From contig NZ_NGJN01000007.1 of assembly GCF_002266855.1 (NCBI RefSeq), positions 124,001 through 188,000 on the forward strand: DNA of 64,000 nucleotides. The letters are read 5' to 3'. Numbering within the stretch: position 1 is the stretch's first letter; every line of letters starts with the position of its first letter. Shown here piece after piece: positions 37,365-46,087 of the stretch. Source of the stretch: Winogradskyella aurantia (GTDB lineage: Bacteria > Bacteroidota > Bacteroidia > Flavobacteriales > Flavobacteriaceae). The notes beneath the pieces are model-generated. The model saw nothing but the letters and a program-made list of their open reading frames with translations. It did no database searches and was not told the origin of the DNA. A program made the position numbers and the translations under genes.

Positions 37365-37632
37365 AAAAAAGTAATTGATTAAATGAGAAAGACACAAGAT
37401 AATCAAAAATTACTTCTCTAATTCTGGTTTTTTTTGTTTTAATTATAAGCCAGGTTTCAATAGAAGAACCCGCGGATAGATTGTATTTAAGTAATAAATG
37501 ATTTCAAATAAAAGTACTATGCATCTATCTTAAATTTAAAAAACAGCCTAGAAGGTTCAATGACTGTTTTTATCTAAAAGATTTACTGGAAAATAGGCTG
37601 TGAAAATCAGCACATTAGTGAATTTTAAGCTT

Positions 37633-38151
37633 CTAGTCACATATGGGCAAATTATCTACATCTATATTTTGTATTTCATAAGTTTCAATCGATGTTTCTA
37701 CCAATTGACCACTCGCATAAACGTTAGATTCTATTTCCAAAATATCTCCCTCAATTTGAAAAGTAACTATACTGTAGATATCCAAATCGGTTAATGTGAT
37801 TCTTATCTCAAAAATATCTTCTAAATTTTCAGTAACTTCAACTGTAATCTCAGTAGGCGGCAATTCATCTAAGTCATCAAATAAATCTAGTTCATTTATG
37901 TTAACTAAATAATAGTCATAACAATCTCCTGCAGAAAAAGATTCCCATAGCTCTGCTGGAGTCGTCTCATTATTTAAAATCCTGACATATTCAATGTAAT
38001 CATCACCAGTCCATTGCCAAACTGTTCCCTCGTATTTTTCTAAAAAGGTTTGTGTTATAATATTATTACCACCATCGTCATCACTTGAACACGATGCTAA
38101 AATCACAAGACCTATTAAAAGTGCATAAAGTATCTTTATTTTTTTCATCAC
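37633..38151 (-). CDS. Small acidic surface lipoprotein, function unknown
   Basis: A 172-residue lipoprotein with a lipobox LASC and the residues SSDDDGG directly after the Cys, a typical surface-export signal. The rest is very acidic and rich in beta-strand-forming residues, compatible with a lipocalin-like fold. I do not recognise the family. It stands alone on the minus strand with over 250 bases on each side. Confidence 0.7.
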   Translation of the reverse strand: MMKKIKILYALLIGLVILASCSSDDDGGNNIITQTFLEKYEGTVWQWTGDDYIEYVRILNNETTPAELWESFSAGDCYDYYLVNINELDLFDDLDELPPTEITVEVTENLEDIFEIRITLTDLDIYSIVTFQIEGDILEIESNVYASGQLVETSIETYEIQNIDVDNLPICD

Positions 38152-38408
38152 TAAAGGTTTTAAATTTGAATAATATTAGTTCAAATAGAATTATCATAAA
38201 ATGACCGAGGTCATTATATTTTATAGTAGTAATGGGGAAATTCAATGAAACACACATTCATATGTTTTGATTTAACATTTACCCTTAAAATGATTGGAAC
38301 TGGCTCTGGAACTTATATTATCAAATAGACTTGAAATATAAGGATGCTATGAAATTTTAGTAGTGTGCACCATTAAACATCTCAAAAAATGTGTACACTT
38401 AGAGAAAA

Positions 38409-38452
38409 CAAAAAAGAGCAATCATTTGATTTACAAATAATTACTCTTTTTT
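38409..38452. terminator. Bidirectional terminator-like hairpin
   Basis: A-rich left arm (aaaaaagag then c-aat) pairs with the right arm (att-a-ctctttttt) with one mismatch and a loop of about 16 bases. A/T-runs on both sides allow use in either direction. It lies between the tRNA unit and the small lipoprotein gene. Confidence 0.55.
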
Positions 38453-38455
38453 AAG

Positions 38456-38473
38456 TACTGAAGGCGGGACTTG
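38456..38473. repeat. 18-bp direct repeat of the tRNA-Leu 3' end
   Basis: The sequence tactgaaggcgggacttg is identical to 38621-38638, which is the 3' end and T-arm side of the tRNA-Leu gene. The copies are 165 bases apart. A duplicated tRNA 3' end is the usual trace of site-specific integration, but nothing integrase-like lies between them. Confidence 0.8.
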
Positions 38474-38530
38474 CCTTAGGCGAGTCCTGTATCAACATTG
38501 TGAGAAAAGCCAAACTTATACTTAAGTTAC

Positions 38531-38590
38531 TTTTTTCGTTTTCATAATAGGCCCAAAACAATTGTTTCGATCCATTTGAAAACGAAAAAA
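38531..38590. repeat. 14-bp perfect inverted repeat downstream of tRNA-Leu
   Basis: Bases 38531-38544 (ttttttcgttttca) are the exact reverse complement of 38577-38590. The right arm overlaps the first bases of the tRNA terminator stem, so the two hairpins cannot both form completely. Confidence 0.7.
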
Positions 38591-38614
38591 GCCGAAACTT
38601 TCGTTTCGGCTTTT
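38585..38614 (-). terminator. Intrinsic terminator after tRNA-Leu
   Basis: A 12-base perfect stem (38587-38598 with 38603-38614) containing gccgaaac, with a 4-base loop and a T-run on the minus strand. It starts only a few bases after the tRNA-Leu 3' end. Confidence 0.8.
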
Positions 38615-38620
38615 CATCTG

Positions 38621-38705
38621 TACTGAAGGCGGGACTTGAACCCGCACGGCCATAATGGCCATTGGATTTTAAGTCCAACGTGTCTACCAATTCCACCACT
38701 TCAGC
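38621..38705 (-). tRNA. tRNA-Leu (anticodon TAA)
   Basis: An 85-base tRNA with acceptor GCTGAAG/CTTCAGT (one G-U pair), a D-loop containing TTGGTAGACA, an anticodon loop CTTAAAA giving anticodon TAA, a long class II variable arm (TGGCCATTATGGCC part) and the T-loop GTTCAAGTC. CCA is not encoded. It lies 41 bases after tRNA-Gly on the same strand, probably as one transcript. Confidence 0.96.
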
Positions 38706-38746
38706 ATCTCAGCTATAAATTATAACTGAATTGGTATATCTTTTAG

Positions 38747-38818
38747 AGCGAAAGACGGGATTTGAACCCGCGACCCTCACCTTGGCAAGGTGATGCTCTA
38801 CCCCTGAGCTACTTTCGC
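38747..38818 (-). tRNA. tRNA-Gly (anticodon GCC)
   Basis: A 72-base tRNA with acceptor GCGAAAG/CTTTCGC, a D-arm AGCTCAGGGGTAGAGC, an anticodon loop TTGCCAA giving GCC and a T-loop GTTCAAATC. CCA is not encoded. It lies between mutS and tRNA-Leu. Confidence 0.97.
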
Positions 38819-38915
38819 GTAGTCCTATATAATGGACAAATCGCTACAAAAGCGGATGCAAATTTAAACTATTTCTTATAAATCCAAAGACTTTTTTAAA
38901 ATAAATAGGGCGGAA

Positions 38916-41528
38916 TTAAGCCTGTTTTTTCTTCACTAACATGCGCTTAATTTCATTCAATTTCATCAACGCCTCAACAGGTGTTAACGTATTGATATCT
39001 AAATGTAAAATTTCATCCTTAATCTCTTGAAGCAAAGGATCGTCTAAATTGAAGAAACTCAATTGCACATCGTCTTTTAAGGTTTTTACCTTATCTAGTA
39101 ATTCATCACTTGAATGCGACTTCTCAAGCTTTAGCAATATTTTATTAGCGCGATGAATCACTTGTTGTGGCATACCCGCCATTTTCGCAACATGAATTCC
39201 AAAACTGTGTTCGCTACCGCCTTCAACCAATTTACGCACAAATAGCACCTTGTTCTTTAATTCTTTTACGGAAACATTGAAGTTTTTAATCCTATCAAAT
39301 GATTCTGTCATTTCATTGAGTTCATGATAATGTGTGGCAAACAGAGTTTTAGGTTTTGCAGGGTGCTCGTGCAGATATTCACTAATTGCCCAGGCAATAG
39401 AAATGCCGTCGTAAGTGCTGGTTCCTCGTCCTATTTCATCTAACAAGACCAAGCTTCGTTCAGAAATGTTATTGAGAATAGATGCTGTTTCATTCATCTC
39501 AACCATAAAAGTAGACTCACCCATGGAGATATTATCACTAGCTCCAACGCGAGTAAAGATTTTATCCACTAAACCAATCCGTGCTTCTCTTGCTGGCACA
39601 AAACTACCAATCTGCGCTAATAATACTATCAATGCGGTCTGTCTTAAAATTGCAGATTTTCCCGACATGTTAGGACCGGTAATCATAATGATTTGTTGTG
39701 ACTCCCTATCGAGGAAGATGTCATTAGCAATATAGGGTTCACCAATTGGCAATTGCTTTTCTATGACAGGATGACGACCATCTTTAATCTCTAAATCAAA
39801 ACTATCGTCTATTAGTGGGTAGTTATATTTATTAGATTTTGCCAAACTTGCAAACCCGCAGAGACAGTCCAATTGCCCTATCAATTTTGCATTTTGTTGC
39901 ACTTTTATAATAAATTGGTGCATCCATAACACCAATTCTGAAAACAGCTGTTGCTCAATCGCCAGGATACGTTCTTCCGCACCAAGTATTTTAGCTTCGT
40001 ACTCTTTAAGTTCTTCAGTGATATAACGCTCTGCATTGACAAGAGTTTGTTTTCTTGTCCACTCTGCCGGAACTTTATCCTTGTGCGTATTTCTCACCTC
40101 AATATAATAACCAAATACATTATTTGAAGCAATTTTGAGAGAAGGTATGCCTGTGCGCTCACTCTCACGCTTAAGCATGGTGTCTAAATAAGTTTTTCCA
40201 GATTGCGATAAACCCCTAAGTTCATCTAACTCCTGAGAAAACCCTTCAGCAATTGTGTGCCCTTTGAGTACATTAACCGGCGCTTCCTCGTTTAGGGTTT
40301 GCTTAATTTTTTCTCTTAGTAAATCGCAATTATTAAGATTTTCGCCTAAAACTTTCAAGGCGTCATTACTACAAGACTGAGCAGCTGACTTGATTGGCAC
40401 AATAGCTTCCAATGAATTTTTGAGCTGAATGACTTCTCTTGGACTAACCTTGGTCGTAGCAATTTTAGATATTAACCGTTCAATATCACCAATATGCTTT
40501 ATTTGACCTTGAATTTTTTGAAGCATGAGTTCATTCTCCAATAAAAACCTTACCACTTCATGGCGCTGTTTTATTCTATCTGCATGTTTTAAAGGTAGGG
40601 CAAGCCAGCGTTTTAATGTCCGACCACCCATAGCGGAAATCGTCTTGTCAATAACATTTATAAGTGTAACCGCATTAGTATTGGTGGATTGGTAGAGCTC
40701 TAAATTCCGAATGGTGAATTTATCCATCCATACATAATCGTCTGCCGGAATTCTTGAAACCGTTGAGATATGCTCCAATTTGTTATGACGTGTTTCACTT
40801 AAATAATGAAGTACCACACCAGAGGCGATAATGCCTTCGTATAAATCTTCAATACCAAACCCTTTTAAAGTTTTTGTATTAAAATGTTTTGTTAGGGTTT
40901 CATAGGCATAATCTGCTTGAAATACCCAATCTTCTAAATAAAACTTATGAAAGTTGTCACCAAAGATGTCGGTAAATTCCTTTCTAGCTTTCTTCGAAAT
41001 TAAAACCTCACTTGGATTAAAATTCTGAAGCAACTTGTCTATATATTCAGCATCCCCTTGAGAGGTTAAAAATTCTCCCGTAGAAATATCTAAAAAAGAA
41101 ACCCCTATGTTACGCTTATCAAAATACACGGCTGCTAAAAAATTATTGGATTTAGAATGCAGAATATCATCGTTGAAAGCTACTCCAGGCGTTACTAGTT
41201 CGGTAACCCCTCGTTTTACAATCTTTTTGGTTTGTTTTGGATCTTCCAATTGATCACAAATAGCTACCCGCTCACCAGCTCTGACCAGTTTAGGCAAGTA
41301 GGTATTTAGTGAATGATGTGGAAAACCCGCAAGCTCTGTTTCGCTTTCACTGCCAGCTCCCCGCTTTGTTAAAATAATATCTAAAATCTTAGAGGCCTTA
41401 ACCGCGTCGCTACCAAAGGTTTCATAAAAATCACCAACCCTAAACAATAACAATGCATCAGGATACTTTGCCTTTATGGCATTGTACTGCTTCATTAGTG
41501 GTGTTTCTTTTTTTGAGGTTTTTGCCAA
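38916..41528 (-). CDS. mutS: DNA mismatch repair protein MutS
   Basis: A protein of 870 residues, the usual MutS length. It recognises mismatches and small loops and recruits MutL. The mismatch-binding motif with the intercalating Phe is visible as [10 protein letters not shown] near residues 29-38. The ATPase domain has Walker [10 protein letters not shown] at about 615-623 and the [12 protein letters not shown] signature, followed by THYHEL. The C-terminal helix-turn-helix and dimerisation part ends normally. It diverges from the RNA methyltransferase gene on the plus strand; the two tRNA genes follow it on the same strand. Confidence 0.98.
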   Translation of the reverse strand: MAKTSKKETPLMKQYNAIKAKYPDALLLFRVGDFYETFGSDAVKASKILDIILTKRGAGSESETELAGFPHHSLNTYLPKLVRAGERVAICDQLEDPKQTKKIVKRGVTELVTPGVAFNDDILHSKSNNFLAAVYFDKRNIGVSFLDISTGEFLTSQGDAEYIDKLLQNFNPSEVLISKKARKEFTDIFGDNFHKFYLEDWVFQADYAYETLTKHFNTKTLKGFGIEDLYEGIIASGVVLHYLSETRHNKLEHISTVSRIPADDYVWMDKFTIRNLELYQSTNTNAVTLINVIDKTISAMGGRTLKRWLALPLKHADRIKQRHEVVRFLLENELMLQKIQGQIKHIGDIERLISKIATTKVSPREVIQLKNSLEAIVPIKSAAQSCSNDALKVLGENLNNCDLLREKIKQTLNEEAPVNVLKGHTIAEGFSQELDELRGLSQSGKTYLDTMLKRESERTGIPSLKIASNNVFGYYIEVRNTHKDKVPAEWTRKQTLVNAERYITEELKEYEAKILGAEERILAIEQQLFSELVLWMHQFIIKVQQNAKLIGQLDCLCGFASLAKSNKYNYPLIDDSFDLEIKDGRHPVIEKQLPIGEPYIANDIFLDRESQQIIMITGPNMSGKSAILRQTALIVLLAQIGSFVPAREARIGLVDKIFTRVGASDNISMGESTFMVEMNETASILNNISERSLVLLDEIGRGTSTYDGISIAWAISEYLHEHPAKPKTLFATHYHELNEMTESFDRIKNFNVSVKELKNKVLFVRKLVEGGSEHSFGIHVAKMAGMPQQVIHRANKILLKLEKSHSSDELLDKVKTLKDDVQLSFFNLDDPLLQEIKDEILHLDINTLTPVEALMKLNEIKRMLVKKKQA

Positions 41529-41639
41529 CTCTTTTTGTGTATTTTTGCTATTATGCTAAGATTGCTAATGTAGCTAATTAGCCTTGTTTTATAAAGTCAA
41601 TAGAATAGAAGTTATCTACAAAAACCTCAAGATTTCAAC

Positions 41640-42179
41640 ATGCGAAAATTAAAAAATAGCGAGTTAAAACGCTTGGATATTTCAGAATTTAAGCAAGTAA
41701 GGAAATCTCCTTTAATTATTGTTTTAGACAATATTAGAAGCCTCAACAATATAGGTTCGGTATTTAGGACAAGTGATGCGTTTTTAATTGAAAAAATTTA
41801 TCTCTGTGGGATAACTGCCCAACCACCTCATAATGATATTCGTAAAACAGCTCTTGGAAGCACCGAGACTGTAGATTGGGAATACTTTGAAAACACATTA
41901 GATGCTCTTAATTATTTGAAATCTAAAGACGTGAAAATTTGCTCGATTGAGCAAGCCGAAAACGCAACAATGCTGAATGATTTTACACCTCAACCTAATA
42001 CTAAATATGCTTTTGTTTTTGGAAATGAGGTAAAAGGTGTGTCTCAAAAGGTAGTTGACACGAGTGATTTTGTTATTGAAATCCCTCAATATGGCACAAA
42101 GCATTCCTTAAATATTTCGGTCAGCGCTGGTGTCGTAATTTGGGATGTGTTTTCAAAAATTAATAGTTTAAAATCATGA
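41640..42179 (+). CDS. TrmH/SpoU-family RNA 2'-O-methyltransferase
   Basis: A 179-residue SPOUT methyltransferase. The three family motifs are visible: motif 1 LDNIRSLNNIGSVFRTSDAF, motif 2 YAFVFGNEVKGVSQ, and motif 3 IEIPQYGTKHSLNISVSAGV. These form the trefoil knot binding S-adenosylmethionine. The target could be a tRNA ribose (for example position 18 or 34) or rRNA; sequence alone does not decide. Its stop overlaps the start of the next gene by 4 bases, suggesting coupled translation. Confidence 0.9.
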   Translation: MRKLKNSELKRLDISEFKQVRKSPLIIVLDNIRSLNNIGSVFRTSDAFLIEKIYLCGITAQPPHNDIRKTALGSTETVDWEYFENTLDALNYLKSKDVKICSIEQAENATMLNDFTPQPNTKYAFVFGNEVKGVSQKVVDTSDFVIEIPQYGTKHSLNISVSAGVVIWDVFSKINSLKS

Positions 42180-42625
42180 AAATAACCTATAAAAAAACCT
42201 TATCAATATCATTACTGATTATTGGAATAGTCGTTATCTTATTTTCTACTGGATCTTCAGTTTTAACCTATAATGTAATTGGAATTCCTGCGGGAAATCT
42301 TATAGTTTGGATTGGTTTTATTTCGCTTCAATTAGGTGCTTACGCCTTAAAAAAAGGTTTTAAAGCAAGCAGCTCCTTAATCGGAAAATTGATGCGTTAC
42401 CTCATGCTATTCTTAATTGGAGTTTCTTTTTTATGGTTTGGTATTGCATACTTAATTTCAGGTAATTTAGCCTTCAATTTCAACTCCAATGCCAGTGGAT
42501 ATTTTGGAAGTCCAAAGGCCTCAATTCTATATTGGAATATCATTTACACTTTAGTAATTGCACCAATCGCCCTTTTGATTTTATATTCCCTTTTACGTTA
42601 TTTTGAGCACTTAAAAGAACGTTGA
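42176..42625 (+). CDS. Small four-helix membrane protein, function unknown
   Basis: A 149-residue protein with four predicted membrane helices (about 10-30, 40-57, 72-95, 120-142) and no signal or catalytic motif that I recognise. It overlaps the upstream RNA methyltransferase gene by 4 bases and is followed after 3 bases by a SAM methyltransferase gene, so the three are probably cotranscribed. Confidence 0.75.
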   Translation: MKITYKKTLSISLLIIGIVVILFSTGSSVLTYNVIGIPAGNLIVWIGFISLQLGAYALKKGFKASSSLIGKLMRYLMLFLIGVSFLWFGIAYLISGNLAFNFNSNASGYFGSPKASILYWNIIYTLVIAPIALLILYSLLRYFEHLKER

Positions 42626-42628
42626 CAA

Positions 42629-43294
42629 ATGTCGTATTCTAAAAAGTTAAAAACACCCTGGTCCACCAAAGATGTTATGAATCAGATTTACGATAAACAT
42701 CTTTGGGGCGGCATTGAGTTTGATTTTTATTCTGGTGAAGGTTCTCATAATTTAAAAATTACAAGTCCTTATATAGATGCGGTTAGAGATTTTTTAAAAT
42801 CACAAAATAATTCATTAACAGTTTGTGATTTAGGTTGTGGTGATTTTAATATTGGTAAACATTTTGTAGAGTACACCTATAAGTATACAGGCATTGATAT
42901 TGTTGAAAGTCTGATAGAACGAAACAAGGCAATATTTAAAGCAGATAATTTAGAGTTTCATTGTTTAGATATTTCAAAAGACAAGCTACCAAAAGCTGAT
43001 TGCGTTATCTTGAGACAAGTGCTGCAACATTTGTCTAATCCAGAAATCAAGAACGTGGTAAATAAGCTTACCAATTACAAATACATTATATTAACCGAGC
43101 ATTTGCCCCTTGGTGATTTTGAGCCAAATAAAGACAAAATTGCCAGTCAAGGTATACGCTTAAAACAAAATAGTGGTGTTGATATTTTAGCATCACCGTT
43201 TAATTTAGAAATTATAGAAGAAGTGATGCTTCTCAATATTGTTCTAGAGTCCAATAGAGATTGTATTGCAACGAGCATATACAAATGCTTTTAA
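42629..43294 (+). CDS. Class I SAM-dependent methyltransferase
   Basis: A 221-residue protein with the Rossmann motif I VCDLGCGDFNIGKHF (about 68-82), an acidic second strand end (GIDIVES), and a motif-4-like region CVILRQVLQHLSN. The small size and absence of extra domains fit small-molecule or lipid methyltransferases, but the substrate is not evident. It is the last gene of the three-gene plus-strand cluster. Confidence 0.82.
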   Translation: MSYSKKLKTPWSTKDVMNQIYDKHLWGGIEFDFYSGEGSHNLKITSPYIDAVRDFLKSQNNSLTVCDLGCGDFNIGKHFVEYTYKYTGIDIVESLIERNKAIFKADNLEFHCLDISKDKLPKADCVILRQVLQHLSNPEIKNVVNKLTNYKYIILTEHLPLGDFEPNKDKIASQGIRLKQNSGVDILASPFNLEIIEEVMLLNIVLESNRDCIATSIYKCF

Positions 43295-43513
43295 ACACAG
43301 TTCTCTAATTATTTTTCTGGTTTAATGCCACAGCTAAAGGTTCGTGACACAATATGATGTGAAATTCACTTTAGAGGTACAGCCATAACTGAAGTTGAGC
43401 AATAACCCATAAAATTGATGGTTAATAATGAGGAGTTATCCCTGATATGCTAAGCAAGTTAAAAATGACTAAAACTCAAATAATTTTGATTGATGTCCCG
43501 CAATCGCTGTATG

Positions 43514-43555
43514 CATAAAAAATAGTCGCTTAAGCAAATTACCTAAGCGACCATT
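43514..43555 (-). terminator. Intrinsic terminator of the small outer-membrane protein gene
   Basis: An 8-base perfect stem (gtcgctta at 43525-43532 with taagcgac at 43544-43551) is followed on the minus strand by TATTTTTTATG. It is about 20 bases after the stop codon of the minus-strand gene. Confidence 0.7.
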
Positions 43556-43574
43556 AATTAGTAATATCCTTTTA

Positions 43575-44006
43575 TTATAGTTTCACTGTTAGCCCAAGGC
43601 CACCTGTTGCGCCTTGCGTATTTCCTCCTCCAAATTCTAAATAAATCCCCCATTTGTCATTCCAGAACCATCGACCACCAACATGTAGCCCTATATCTAA
43701 ATCATTGTCGTCATTTCCATCTCCATTATAAAATGCATAACCAGCACCCGCTCCGCCATACACATCCCATGCATCATCGGTTAAGTCAAATAAATTATCG
43801 AAATAGTAATTAGCTTTTACCCCTAATGTTAACCAATCGAGATCTAAGTTTGTTCCTGCAAAAGGCGCAATGGTAATATCATCACTTACCGGAATTTCAT
43901 AGTTAGCACCGATAATACCAAAATTTAATTCGGTTCTTGCCTGACTATACATGCTGGTTGTAGCAAACATCAGCACAAATAGAAGTAATAAAGTGATTTT
44001 TTTCAT
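43575..44006 (-). CDS. Small outer-membrane beta-barrel protein
   Basis: A 143-residue exported protein with a signal peptide ending SMYSQA (about 1-22) and alternating amphipathic strands (LTLGVKANYYF, WDVYGGAGAGYAFY, IGLHVGGRWFW, WGIYLEFGGG, LGLTVKL) as in 8-stranded OmpA/OmpW-like barrels. An acidic DGNDDNDLD loop lies in the middle. No peptidoglycan-binding domain is present. The function is unknown. It is a single-gene unit with its own terminator. Confidence 0.78.
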   Translation of the reverse strand: MKKITLLLLFVLMFATTSMYSQARTELNFGIIGANYEIPVSDDITIAPFAGTNLDLDWLTLGVKANYYFDNLFDLTDDAWDVYGGAGAGYAFYNGDGNDDNDLDIGLHVGGRWFWNDKWGIYLEFGGGNTQGATGGLGLTVKL

Positions 44007-44076
44007 AATGGATTATTTTAAACGTTGTTCAATTTACTTAACAAGTATCTAAATTAGAGAATTTCCATAACAATAC

Positions 44077-45204
44077 CTAACTATTTATTTCACTTAGCAA
44101 CCACAAATAATCTTCACGCTTCTTTACAAAATCACGATCTGAAATATCAATGATTTTGACATTCAATTCGGTTTGGTTTCTTAAAAAACTGAGGTAACCC
44201 GAATTGATCTTTTCAAGATATTCATCTTGAATCTCCTTCTCATACTTGCGACCACGTTTTTTAATGTTTTCTTGAAGACGCTCAGTATTCTGGTAGAGAT
44301 ACACATACAAATCAGGTCGTGCAATATCTTTATATACTTGATAAAACAGTTTACGATACAGTCTAAACTCATCTTCAGGTAATGTTACCTTTGAAAAGAT
44401 TAAGGATTTATGAACATCATAGTCACTAACCAAAAAATCTTTAAACAAATCTAATTGTGATAAATCGTCACTTATTTGCTGGTATCTATCAGCAAGAAAA
44501 GACATTTCTAAGGTAAAAGCATAGCGTTCTGGTTCCTTATAGAACTTTGGTAAAAAAGGATTATCAGCAAACCGTTCTAAAACAAGTTTGGCATTGAAAT
44601 CATTTGAAATTCTAGTTGCCAAACTGGTTTTACCTGCACCGATATTACCCTCTATAGCAACATAGTTGTGCTGTGTAAATGTGTAACGCTTTTTCGGATT
44701 CTTCAACCAAATTCTCGCGGGCTCAATAATGGACGGGTCTTCGCATTCCGCAAGTAATTGCCCAATTGATTTTTTAAGTTTTGGATGTGCCAATTCTCCC
44801 TCTAGATCGTTTAAGGGTCTTAAAACAAACTTGCGCTTATGCAGCTCCGGATGAGGAACGACTACATTTTTTTCGCTTATGACCTCATCCTCAATGAGTA
44901 AAATATCCAAGTCTATTTCACGCGATTCATAACCCGATTTTGTTTTTGCAGAACGCCCCAATTGTTTTTCGATCTCTTGTAAGGCTTTTAACAGTTTCTT
45001 GGGCGATAAATGCGTTTCAACTTTAATACAAGCGTTATAGAAATTTTCACCATCAAAACCTAGCGCAGGAGTTTCATAGATCTTTGATATTTTTTTTACC
45101 GCGCCTATAGTTTCAAAAATAGCGTCAATGGCAGACTGCAAAAAATATACCTTATCGCCTTTATTACTTCCTAGCCCTATATAAACGGTCTTGTTTGGTA
45201 CCAT
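44077..45204 (-). CDS. folK: Fused HPPK (FolK) and deoxynucleoside kinase
   Basis: A 375-residue two-domain enzyme, started at ATG 45202-45204 (MVPNKTVYIGLGSNKGDK) because the in-frame ATG 63 bases upstream would add a hydrophobic leader not expected for a cytosolic enzyme. Residues 5-155 are 6-hydroxymethyl-7,8-dihydropterin pyrophosphokinase of folate synthesis (GLGSNKGD, SREIDLDILL, VPHPELHKRKFVLRPL). Residues about 180-375 are a deoxynucleoside kinase of the dNK/dGK family (P-loop EGNIGAGKT at about 185-193, DRYQQ, and the arginine-rich lid KKRGRKYE). The fusion joins folate supply, needed for dTMP synthesis, with nucleoside salvage and is known in other Bacteroidota. Confidence 0.93.
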   Translation of the reverse strand: MVPNKTVYIGLGSNKGDKVYFLQSAIDAIFETIGAVKKISKIYETPALGFDGENFYNACIKVETHLSPKKLLKALQEIEKQLGRSAKTKSGYESREIDLDILLIEDEVISEKNVVVPHPELHKRKFVLRPLNDLEGELAHPKLKKSIGQLLAECEDPSIIEPARIWLKNPKKRYTFTQHNYVAIEGNIGAGKTSLATRISNDFNAKLVLERFADNPFLPKFYKEPERYAFTLEMSFLADRYQQISDDLSQLDLFKDFLVSDYDVHKSLIFSKVTLPEDEFRLYRKLFYQVYKDIARPDLYVYLYQNTERLQENIKKRGRKYEKEIQDEYLEKINSGYLSFLRNQTELNVKIIDISDRDFVKKREDYLWLLSEINS

Positions 45205-45239
45205 AAAAAACAAAATAACTAAAAGAAATATTAATAGGT

Positions 45240-45247
45240 TATCTTTG
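45240..45247 (+). promoter_or_regulatory. -7 promoter box of the queuosine-precursor transporter gene
   Basis: TATCTTTG matches the Bacteroidota -7 consensus TAnnTTTG and lies 26 bases before the ATG at 45274. No clear -33 element was assigned. Confidence 0.55.
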
Positions 45248-45273
45248 CGCAAACAACTTATTGACAAATTTTA

Positions 45274-45978
45274 ATGCCACTTAAAGACAAGCTTTTAGCC
45301 CAACGGATTTACCTCTTATTGGGCGCACTTTTTATAACCTCACTGGTTGTTTCAAATCTAATTTTTCAAAAGTTTTTTTATTGGTATCCCTTTAACTTAG
45401 AAGTTTTTGATACGCAGTTATTTGAAATATCAGTAGGTATTTTACCGTACCCAATTACCTTTTTGATTACTGACCTTATCAGTGAAATCTATGGGAAAAA
45501 GAGAGCTAATGAAGTGGTCATAGCCGGCATTTTCGCTTCATTTTTTTCCATGTTGATTATCTATACCGCAAACGCTGTACCCGCTACACCATGGTCACCC
45601 GTTCAGGACGATATGTTTACCAGAGTTTTCGGAAGCACTGCCATTGCCGTATTTGCTAGCATGATGGCATATCTTTTAGCTCAGTTTGTAGATATTCATA
45701 TTTATCACTTCTGGAAGAATCTTACAAAAGGCAAATACCTCTGGTTGCGAAATAATTTTTCTACATTTTCATCTCAATTTGTGGACACTGCTGCGGTACT
45801 AATTCTACTGTGCAGCTTTGGAAAAATTGAATGGGAACAGTTCATGGGGCTGCTTATTGCAGGCTTCTTATTTAAGGTAATGATAGCGGTCTTCGATACG
45901 CCGTTTTTATATCTTGGCGTTTTTCTGTTCAGAAAACGTTTTAAGCTCAAGGTAAATGAAGAAATTGATCTTACCTAA
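45274..45978 (+). CDS. YhhQ-family queuosine precursor transporter
   Basis: A 234-residue inner-membrane protein with about six helices. Motifs of the COG1738/YhhQ family are seen: SNLIFQKFF, PYPITFLITDLISEIYGKKRANEVV and a C-terminal VIAVFDTPFLYLGV. The family imports queuosine precursors such as preQ0/preQ1. It is divergent from folK and has its own promoter-like box. Confidence 0.88.
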   Translation: MPLKDKLLAQRIYLLLGALFITSLVVSNLIFQKFFYWYPFNLEVFDTQLFEISVGILPYPITFLITDLISEIYGKKRANEVVIAGIFASFFSMLIIYTANAVPATPWSPVQDDMFTRVFGSTAIAVFASMMAYLLAQFVDIHIYHFWKNLTKGKYLWLRNNFSTFSSQFVDTAAVLILLCSFGKIEWEQFMGLLIAGFLFKVMIAVFDTPFLYLGVFLFRKRFKLKVNEEIDLT

Positions 45979-46087
45979 GAGTTAACACACCTTTAAAATC
46001 TTGCTAAAGTTAGCTATAATCACAACTATTCTGGTCAATTTTGCGTATACTATATAGATATAACATTAAACGCGAATAGCAACCATA

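Larger units (their letters stand above)
38152..38620. other. 469-base intergenic region with terminators and a tRNA-derived repeat
   Basis: No protein gene is supported here. The region holds a bidirectional terminator-like hairpin at 38409-38452, one copy of an 18-base repeat matching the tRNA-Leu 3' end at 38456-38473 with a short hairpin next to it (ggacttgcc/ggcgagtcc), a 14-base perfect inverted repeat (38531-38544 with 38577-38590) and the tRNA terminator at 38585-38614. The part from 38152 to 38408 shows no recognisable feature. Confidence 0.7.

Noticed and set aside
37543..37601. Inverted pair acagccta/taggctgt upstream of the CocE-type gene
   Set aside because: It is only 8 bases long with a loop of over 40 bases in AT-rich DNA, too weak to call a terminator or operator.
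38451..38699. Minus-strand open frame of 82 codons
   Set aside because: It runs through the complete tRNA-Leu gene and the repeat next to it; the encoded SPAFST repeats are only the translation of the tRNA 3' end.
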